From NCBI GenBank assembly GCA_949318235.1, contig OX439127.1:33950873-34014872 (forward strand): 64,000 nt of DNA. The letters run 5' to 3'. Of this stretch, positions 56,358 to 64,000 are shown piece by piece. The number at the start of each line of letters is the position of its first letter. Position 1 is the first letter of the stretch. The notes below the pieces were generated by a model. That model made no database searches, was not told the origin of the DNA, and was given only the letters and a program-made list of their open reading frames with translations. The translations under genes and the position numbers were made by a program. This stretch comes from Ecdyonurus torrentis (taxonomy: Eukaryota; Arthropoda; Insecta; Ephemeroptera; Heptageniidae).

Positions 56358-57574
56358 ATGTTGTCAATTTTAGATGAATGGGATATGCCGTCATTATATT
56401 ATGAGTTGAAAAATCTATATGATGTCATTTCACAAAAACTATATAATGAAAGTTGGTAATTAGCAATTAATCCGTACTGATGTGAATATTTTTCAAGTAC
56501 TGCATCCCTATTCGATGTTTGCAATTTAGCTCAATTACAATTTATTTTCGAAAATACATTTGTCATTTTCGTTAAATTATATTTATGGAGACAATTGAAA
56601 TTTTTACTTCTTATTTATTTGAAATTGTAATTTTGAACTTTAACTGTTTTCATTGCAATTAATTTTTTATTATTATTATTATTAAATTGAATAAATATTA
56701 CTTATCCTCAATTTTTTTATAGACAATTAAGTCAAAAAGATGTATTACTATCAATATAAATTTTGCCAAAAATCTCAAAAGTATATTTTTACAATCTTAT
56801 TTTCTGCTGAATTATTAGTATCAAGTATTAGTATTTTATGTAGGCAAGTCATTGCAAGTAGAAATTTCCAAATTCCTTCAATAAAATTAAATTTCTGAAC
56901 ATATTGTAATAATGGTACTAAAAAAAATTATGAAATTTTTCGAAATGTGATTTTTAATTTTTACCTCCGGGAAATGTTCTATTCTACTCCCCAAACCGCG
57001 CTTCCTAACCGCGCTTTATTGTAAAATAATAATAATAATAATAATAACAATGAAAAAAATATAAAGCCAACAGTTGATTTTATTGCCAAATAACAATAGT
57101 AAATTTCAAATAGGGCCTACCTCGAACCTCGAGTAACAATTGTAATTGAAAAAATATTTGAAAATTTAATATTATTATCTTATTATTATCTAACTTTTTT
57201 TTTTTTTTTAAAAGAAAACTTAATATTTCATGAAACTCCGGGTAAAAAGGCTACATACATCAGCTGGGTCCTGACTTAAATCACTGAGATTGGGGGGGGG
57301 GGGGGGGGGAGAGGATCAAAAAACTTTATTTGAAGGGGGGGGGGGGGGTATTTAATGATAAGTATTTAGTTTCTATTTCAAATTCTCGCTATCCCTTATC
57401 CTAGCTGCGACCTATCAATATTATCTTTATGGTAAATATTTGCAATTTTTTGTCAGGGAATTTACTCTTTGTTGTATTTCTAATTCGTACTTTACTTTTT
57501 ATTATCAGCAAACAAACTATTACTAATTTATGTTTTTATTTCTTAAATGCAAATGCACCATGCTTGCAAATTAC

Positions 57575-57623
<49 letters not shown>

Positions 57624-60600
57624 GTATAACTGTATAGGATTTATTGCACTAAAAAATTGATAATTGTTATCAATTTATCAGTTAACCAATAAAGTTCCAA
57701 CCACGGCACATGGTAAAGCTGATGGATTAATTGTTATTTTGAATTTATATCTTTGATTATCAGTCACTTCACCTTCCTCCCTTCTTCATTTTCCAAATTA
57801 ATGTATGCCCCAACAATGTAAAAATCAACGTGCATGAATTCTAGTTAATTTTATTCAACATATTGTTTTGCTTGTTATAGGAAAAAGTTGATTGAGGGAT
57901 CTCGAGGCATCCTACAAGGTACTTCTGCCCTACTTCTGTGCTTTGACGAGTCAGAAGTGAGGAAAATCATTCGTGAATGCAAAAAAGTGTTGGACTATCT
58001 AGCAGTTGCAGAAGTGATTGAGACCATGGAGGATTTGGTGCAATTTCTCAAGGATCTCAGTCCTTGTCTTAGTAAGGTGAGAGTCACTCACTTTCATCTA
58101 ATCAACAATAAAATACACTTAAAAATCAGTTTTATTTTATTGTTATTATTCTTATCTACAAGACTGCTAAATAATCTGTTTTGTTTTAATTGTTACATAA
58201 CTTTTCAAAAAAAAATAATAATAATAATAAATAAAAAATTGGACTTGTATTTACTTTACTTTATTTTAAAATTGATTCAAAATATAATTTTGAAATGCAT
58301 TGAATTAGTTTCAAATAATCGTATGCAAAATCAACTTACGTGAACATTTTTTACTATAACATTACAACTACAGTATTATTAATTTATTCTTGTTTTTTAA
58401 ACTTTTATTACCTGATTGTTGTAGGTGTCCCGGGAAGTAGGTGCTCGAGAGAAGGAGCTAACTCACCAAGTGCACAGGGAAATACTAGTAAGGTGCCTTG
58501 ACCAGGTAAAAACCCTGGCTCCCATTCTCATTTGCAGTATGAAGATCTTTATCCATATCATCTCGCAAGGTAATTTCAGTCTTTCATGATGAGTAATAAG
58601 CACATTTGATTTGGTTGCTGTAGCTAAATGTGGTGTATTGAAATCATATTAATTAATTTTCCATTGGACCTATTAGGTGGTAAGGGTGCAGATGAAGCTG
58701 CTGAGAATCGTAACTACCTTGCTCAGCGAATGACAGATGAAATTCATGAAATCATTCGAGTGCTGCAGCTAACCACATATGATGAAGAAGAGTGGGATGC
58801 TGATGATCTAACCGTCATGAAGAAAGCGCAGAATGCTATTGATAGCAAACTGCAAGCAGCACATGACTGGCTTGAGGTAAAGTTATATTTCATATGGCAC
58901 TAAACATTGGCAAGGATATTTTGACTTGCAAATTAATAACTTTTTATATCATATTAGTATTTCTGAATTTCTTTGCTATATTTAGTTTTAATATTGTTTT
59001 ATTTCCAAATTGGTAGGACCCACTAGCACTTCGTGGAGGAGTTGGAGAAAAATCTGTGCGTCAGATCCTAAGCCATGCAAACCGTGTGGCAGAACGTTCT
59101 CTACCTGGAGACAGTGACGCAGTTCGTAAGTTGTGTGGAGACATCACGGCTATGACTGATGCTTTGTGTGAGCTTAGACAAGAGGGCAAGGGTGCTACAC
59201 CACAGGTTAGTAACTAACACTTGAATAACAATTTCATATTAAAACTTCATATTCCATTTTGACCTCCAGGCACAATCGCTGAGCCATGGTATTCAAGAAA
59301 AGTTGGGAGAACTGCACAACCTGGTATTGCGCTCAGTATTAGGTGTTGAGAAATGTGGCATGGCTCAGCCTGCTCACACAGTAAGTGGACGTCTAGAGCA
59401 AGCTCGTCGTTGGCTAGCACATCCAGATAGAGATGATCGTGGCCTAGGCCAACGTGCCATTGCTCTAATTGTTGAAGAAGGAAAGAAGGTGAGTTGCTGC
59501 AATATGCTACCCAACTTAACATATATTCACAGCACTCCTTTTTCTGTACTAGCACACTTATAAACTTTCAATTTCTCTCTCTTTCTCTTTTCTTGCATTC
59601 TAAGGACAAAAAGGTGAGCAAATTAAATTAATGCCACTGATATTTATATTATGACCTGCATAGAGTGTCATGTCCACTTCATTTTTTATGTTCTTCACAC
59701 AGCTGATTTTATTTTTTCTGTTCTCTACGATTATCACTTTTATTTTTCTTGTCCTTTTGCCTTGCACTTATCCATTCTGAATAATTTCTTTGATGTATAT
59801 ATATTTTTTTAATAGTGCACTATTATTTGTTTAAAATAGTGCACATGGAAAACATTTTCTTAATTTACCATGTTGCTGCAATAAGATGGTGTTGTTTGAT
59901 ACAGGTGGCTGAGGGATTGCCTGGAGCACACAAGGCAGAGATCTTGGGTCTGTGTGATGAAGTTGACATGCTGTCTCGGCAGTTGGGAGAAATGTGTCGT
60001 AGAGGCCAGGGTAACACAGAGCAGGCACAAGCCATTGCTCGCTCTCTATCACAGAAACTGTACGAGCTAAAGACGAGAATTCAGAATGCAGTGGTCAGCA
60101 GGGTAGTAGAGGACTTTGTTGATGTTAATACACCACTCAAGCTCTTCACTGATGCTGTTCTTGCCCCTGAAGGTAAGCCTGCATGTCTGATATCCTGAGT
60201 TGCTATATTTAATTAAACTTTAAATAAAATAATGAGATTATAGCTAATTAAATGAAAAAAAAAATGTGTAGCTACAATTAAATACAATAACATAGACAAA
60301 AATTGTTTGACACAACATTGTTATTGGCTAGTATGAGACTAAAGGGTACTGTCAATGTTAGATTGAAACAGTCACATACATTTTGTGCATGATCAATTGT
60401 TCAATTATTATTTTTTTATTTTTTATGCTAATCAAGTTGTCAAAGAAAGGTAGAGATTAATTTTAATTGAAATATTCATTAAGAAAGCAAATGTTGTAAT
60501 AGTGTTAATATAATATATGAGAATAATATGAGAATATAATTAACATATATTCTCTTATGAATTACAACAAGCATCTTTGGAATAGCAATTCCAATCTTTG

Positions 60601-63600
60601 TACGTGATTTTCAGGCACTCCTGGTCGTGATGTGACCTTTGCTGATCGTGCACAGCAGTTGACACTGTTCAGCCACCGTGCTGCTCGCACTGCTCGTATG
60701 GTAGCCGCTGGGGGCAGTGGAGGCAACAAGAAACTAGCTGAAGCTCTACTCACTGCAGCCAACCAGGTATGCAAGTCTAGTTTTGCAAACCAATTTATAA
60801 GCTAGTTTGTAAGCCAGTTTTAACTATATAAAATTGGTTATGTAATATAATAAAGTTTTAAGTTTAATGCTGTTTACTTTGTTTTTATTTGTTAGATGGA
60901 AAGCCTAACTCCACAGCTAGTAAATGCAGGTCGTATTCGCATGAATTATCCAGAAAGCAAGGCTGCAGATGAGCACTTTGAGAACCTAAGGGCTCAGTAT
61001 GCAGACAGTGTGATGAGGGCTCGTTCACTGTGTGATGAGGCAACAGATAGTGCAGAATTTATCCGTGTGTCAGGTAATTAATGTCATTGTCATTTGATGC
61101 TTCCAATTTAAACCGCAATATTTTTTTGATGATTACAGAGGAACAAATGCAAAAACACGCTATCTTATGTGAGGAGGCAATCAGGAATAGACAGCCTCAA
61201 AAAATGGTTGATAATACATCAAGTGAGGCTCGCCTTGCTAACCGAGTATTGGCTGTAGCTAAGCAAGAATCGGACAACTCTGAGGATCCACAGTTTATTG
61301 CTCGTGTCAATCGTGCTTCTGATGCAGTACAGAATTGTAAGTTCAACTAAAACTAAATAAAGAATGGTCTTTATTGTCAAGTTGATTTTGTGCATCAAGT
61401 AAGTGACATGGGCTAATTAATTTTATGTTCAGGTGTCACTCCTATGGTGCAAGCTGCCAAGATGGTAGCCATGAACCCTGATGATCAAGCTTCAGTATCT
61501 CGTTGGAGAGAGGCAAACAAAGCTGTAAGTAACTGTCACATTTTTATGAAGACAGTTCTCTATTTGATGCTGATTTGTTTTTTATTGTTGTAGTTGCTCA
61601 AGTCAGTGGGAGAAGTGAGGCAAGCAGTGACTGTGACTCCAGAAGTGCCACCTCCTCCAGACATGAGTAGCTTGCATCTCAATGGTAAGCACTATTCAAT
61701 CTCACTAAACCCATTTGCAATTATCTTAGTCAATAAAATTATTCTCAAAACATTTTATAAATGTGTGCATTTTTTTCCCCAGTTTATTATTTTTATTGAT
61801 TTGTTATTTCATTCCATTTATACTGTGTTTGATGGACAAATTGAGAGGAGTGCCAGTGAAATAATAAAAGTGAAAATTTATCATTATTCAAAGTTGAGGT
61901 CATGAAGAGACAACAAAAAAAGTTACTTTTTAGTACACACATTTACAGAATGTTTAAACTCTTGATTCCTTTCTTATGAAAATTTTTAAGCAGGGTGATG
62001 GCCTATATAATATTTTTTATGACAATCCAAAAATTTGTAAAATTTTGTGCATATTTTCTGCTTTTATGTGAAGAATAATCTAGCTTATTTTTTATGTACT
62101 TTTTTTTCCTCACATTTTTACTGTAGAGGCTTTTTATATTTTTCACTTGTATATATTAACACATAATGTATAGTATATTATTTTTTTAACAATATAATAT
62201 ATAGCCTATATAAATATACTTAGATTAACCATACTTTTTTTTTTTTTTTTTTTATGGTGCTCAATGTACAAATAAATCTTACAGCAATGCCTGGACCCAG
62301 CAAAAAAGATCTTGAAGCCGAATTTAATAATATATTTAACGTGGATTTAAATAAGATTTTTGCCTTCACCAAAGAATACATTGATCCAAGTTCCATAGAG
62401 GTTACAGGTATTCACAGAACCCAATTTTTGAATGACCTGACCTCGTGGTTGATTGATATTGCTTGTTGCAATTTTTTCTCCTTCTCATGAGCAATGTGTG
62501 ATTTGCTGCTCCCCCTTTTCCCCTCAACTTTATTTGGCGATATGCTGCATCTCTTTTTTTTTCCTTTTTTTTTTTTTTTTTTTTTTTATCTGTGATTTTG
62601 AACACATGTGGCTTTTAATTTTGTGTTCAGATTTGTCAACATTAATATTCCAAATCAGTAATTTTTAATTTCCATTGTAGTTTTGGCAGTGTATATTTGT
62701 TACTACTCTTTCTCATAGATTAAAATTTTAGTTAATAAATGTACAGCTTCATCTTTAATCTTTTATATACTTGCTTAATGTATTATAATTACCCGTACTT
62801 TAATCATGTATATGTTTTGAGCCATAAAACTGTGATAAAACCATGTGATAATAATTACAATTTAAAAAAAAGAAAAAATTTAAAAACTCATTATGAAAAC
62901 ATATAAAAAAACATTGCAGTTGGGTATGATAAATTTGAAAGAAAAGGATAGGAAATACCAGCAAGGGCCTTATTATGGTAAAGAGCATCTTAAGACTTAG
63001 TGAAAATCTTGCTTGCACAGAGATAATAATAACACATATTGGATAGCTTTCGGCACTAAACTCCAAGAGAAATGGAGCGTGTTTTGCCTTTGTCAATCCT
63101 TACAGCCTCAGAGAGAAACTATGAATGTTCATCATTTTCTCTCTGAGTTTGTAAGGACTGACGAAGGCAAAACACAGTCCATTTCTCTTGGAGTTTAGTG
63201 CCAAACGTTACCCAATGTTATTATATTTTTTTTTTCAACTCTGTGCAAGCAAAATTTTACCTAGCTAGGGGAACTCTCTTCACAATAGTAAGTCCCTTGC
63301 TGGTATTTCCTGGTATTATCATTGTGCAAAGCTATTTCATTGCGCTGTCATTAGGAGGTCATTTAGTAATTCATCATTGAATGACCAAAATAGATAAATG
63401 TCAATTAGTTTTTTAAATAATTGCTTTGCAATAAGTTCAGGTCATATATATTAAATATTTATTTTAATTTTTGTTTAGGCAACTCTTGAACATGGGTGTG
63501 GGTTTGTTTATAACCTTACTTTATAGGAATGATATGAGTTGTTGAAAAATTCTCTGAAGGAGTTGCTAGTCTTCCATTAGCTTCCCTCCCTCTGCCCCAC

Positions 63601-63824
63601 CTCTTTCCCTAGGAAGGCATCTTGGTAATTAATTTGCATTTCAGAAATCCCTCATTAGTCCATTTTCGTCTAGTTTGTTTGGATAGCACAAGTTTCAAAA
63701 TGATTTAGTTGTGATGTTTTTGGATGTAGTCCCATGAAATTAAAATTTACAGCACATGGCAGAAACAATGGGGAACCAGATGCATCTCGCCTTTCTGCTC
63801 ATTACAATTTCTTCTCCGATAAAG
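42804..63824 (+). CDS. Vinc: Vinculin, 5' portion (head domains through linker); tail beyond the window
   Basis: Exons in phase: 42804-42860, 55583-55836, 57881-58076, 58425-58569, 58677-58876, 59017-59205, 59270-59488, 59905-60172, 60615-60766, 60896-61073, 61139-61336, 61433-61524, 61594-61684 (746 residues). Three optional-looking exons, 59605-59613, 62285-62407 and 63753-63824, are described separately. [19 protein letters not shown] is the near-invariant start. The D1 talin-binding head (about 1-250) includes [20 protein letters not shown] and [20 protein letters not shown]. Two central repeats follow ([18 protein letters not shown] and [17 protein letters not shown]), where vertebrates have three. 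Then come D4-like helices and the proline-rich linker [15 protein letters not shown]. Vinculin links talin or alpha-catenin to actin at adhesions; the actin-binding tail is outside this window. Intron 1 is 12.7 kb and the rest are short. Confidence 0.95.
44016..44175. mobile_element. MITE family S (160 bp)
   Basis: CCCAGGTAAAAATGTCTGCC and GGCAGGCATTTTTAACTGGG are inverted ends; GGACGTTGTCCAGGTTTCCA and its complement (TGAAACCTGGACAACGTCC) continue inwards to a short loop. No clear target duplication; superfamily undecided. Confidence 0.75.
44509..44564. repeat. 15-bp tandem repeat, about 4 units
   Basis: Units of TATTGCTAAAGAAAA repeated with minor changes inside vinculin intron 1. Confidence 0.8.
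48337..48425. repeat. (CT)n microsatellite, about 89 bp
   Basis: Uninterrupted TC dinucleotides in vinculin intron 1. A polypyrimidine tract of this length can form H-DNA and could confuse splice-site recognition. Confidence 0.95.
50954..51030. repeat. (TA)n microsatellite followed by (GA)n
   Basis: About 77 bases of TA followed by a short AGAGAG run, in vinculin intron 1. Confidence 0.9.
51554..51700 (+). promoter_or_regulatory. Candidate intronic promoter in vinculin intron 1
   Basis: A GC-richer island of about 150 bases in AT-rich intron combines, in order, two CRE/ATF-type sites (TTACGTCA at 51555-51562 and 51578-51585), a CACCC/KLF-type box (CCACACCCACCCC near 51592-51604) and a TATA-like TTATAAG at 51611-51617. 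GC-rich DNA follows at the expected start distance (about 51640). No convincing coding exon follows; CACTG|GTGAAA near 51700 could be a donor. It could drive a shorter vinculin transcript joining exon 2, or a non-coding RNA. Inference from motif order and composition only. Confidence 0.45.
53598..53748. mobile_element. hAT-type MITE family F, longer copy with a lost right end
   Basis: Starts CAGGGCTTAAAGTAAGCC like 18562-18650 and carries several GGAGCTATAT/AGCTCCGG segments. The right side reaches CTACTTTG and then lacks the expected terminal AAGCCCTG. Flanks TCCATAGC (53590-53597) and TCTATAGC (53749-53756) match at seven of eight positions, so the missing bases were lost at the element's edge. 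Confidence 0.7.
54698..54770. repeat. (GA)n microsatellite, about 73 bp
   Basis: Uninterrupted AG dinucleotides about 0.8 kb upstream of vinculin exon 2. Confidence 0.95.
57578..57618. repeat. (CT)n microsatellite
   Basis: About 40 bases of CT about 260 bases before the third vinculin exon. The same intron also holds long G runs near 57292-57308 and 57337-57348. Confidence 0.9.
59605..59613 (+). CDS. Candidate 9-nt vinculin microexon (Asp-Lys-Lys)
   Basis: Between the exons ending 59488 and starting 59905, both at phase 0, nine bases GACAAAAAG sit between a strong acceptor and a strong donor. The acceptor is a pyrimidine tract of about 35 bases (59566-59600) ending in TAAG; the donor is GTGAGC. 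Inclusion adds three residues in frame, changing EEGKK|VAEG to EEGKK-DKK-VAEG at the surface of the second central repeat. Position, frame and signal strength support a real optional exon, but no transcript evidence is available. Confidence 0.6.
62285..62407 (+). CDS. Vinculin linker exon, cassette-like, 41 codons
   Basis: Acceptor TTACAG (62279-62284) and donor GTATTC bound 123 nt. It begins and ends in the same phase (one base carried over), so it can be included or skipped without changing frame. It follows the exon ending [12 protein letters not shown] and encodes [20 protein letters not shown], then [20 protein letters not shown]. This is not proline-rich and is unlike any vinculin linker I remember. 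It may be a lineage-specific or alternatively spliced insert between head and tail. Confidence 0.55.
62911..63312. mobile_element. Foldback element family H, copy 2 (about 400 bp), in a vinculin intron
   Basis: Arms share ACCAGCAAGGGCCTTATTAT-type ends, TAAACTCCAAGAGAAATGGA and CCTTACAGCCTCAGAGAGAA with their complements. The turning point is near 63130. Same family as 26285-26730, with comparable divergence between the two arms. Confidence 0.8.
63753..63824 (+). CDS. Possible second vinculin linker cassette exon, 24 codons
   Basis: TTTACAG|CACATGG and AAAG|GTAAAA bound 72 nt with the same phase-1/phase-1 structure as 62285-62407. It reads [20 protein letters not shown] then SDK without a stop. 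The acceptor's pyrimidine tract is poor and the peptide has no remembered relative, so support is mainly phase compatibility. Confidence 0.35.
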
Positions 63825-64000
63825 GTAAAATGCATTCATTCATCAAAATCTCTCCACTTTTGTAACTTCCTTAAAGTAAATTATTGAATCTCAACTGACT
63901 TTTGTAAAGTATTTCGACTCAAGTTGATTTTTTTTCTCTTAGTTTTGTATCTCAGCATGTATGTACAGTTATTTTTACAGGGGTTTCAAACCTTGAAAGA

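Overview
The window is animal nuclear DNA, very AT-rich and intron-containing. Long (TA)n, (CT)n and (GA)n tracts, homopolymer runs and many small inverted-repeat transposons fill the introns and intergenic space. The proteins look arthropod-like: a single Snf-type U1A/U2B'' protein, an Orct-type SLC22 transporter closest in my recollection to the fly protein, and a vinculin with only two central repeats. A nuclear mitochondrial fragment reads better as ND1 with the invertebrate mitochondrial code (AGA = Ser). A crustacean or another arthropod with a repeat-rich genome is my best guess; the species cannot be read from the sequence.

Layout, all genes on the + strand. 54-1922: two exons of a CNPPD1-like cyclin-domain protein, entering from the left and then lost before an assembly gap at 3496-3695. 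1.9-11.2 kb: repeat territory, with two copies of a foldback repeat (the gap lies at the end of one), a TTAA-flanked palindrome and the 3' half of a non-LTR retrotransposon with a YADD reverse transcriptase. 11229-11350: ND1 NUMT. 11584-16034: complete nine-exon organic cation transporter. 16.0-19.3 kb: intergenic, with hAT- and mariner-type miniature elements. 19.3-29.8 kb: complete 14-exon CDC5L, with NRF1-like motifs upstream and an unusual repetitive C-terminal tail. 32.5-38.9 kb: complete five-exon snf/U1A. 42.8-64 kb: vinculin, from its start codon to the head-tail linker; the tail lies beyond the window. Its 12.7 kb first intron contains a GC-richer island that looks like an internal promoter.

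The genes are not a functional cluster, except that CDC5L (Prp19/NTC complex) and Snf (U1/U2 snRNP) both act in pre-mRNA splicing. The most notable observations are: a 16-residue repeat tail of about 350 residues on CDC5L, with a 327 bp internal duplication in the coding exon; a likely in-frame 9-nt microexon in vinculin; two phase-matched cassette-like exons in the vinculin linker; a candidate CRE/CACCC/TATA promoter in vinculin intron 1; a truncated CNPPD1 locus; and at least fifteen distinct families of palindromic miniature elements, several with target-site duplications that indicate their superfamily (hAT 8 bp, piggyBac-like TTAA, Tc1/mariner TA). Exon boundaries were set by hand from splice sites, phase continuity and remembered homologues; no searches were run.
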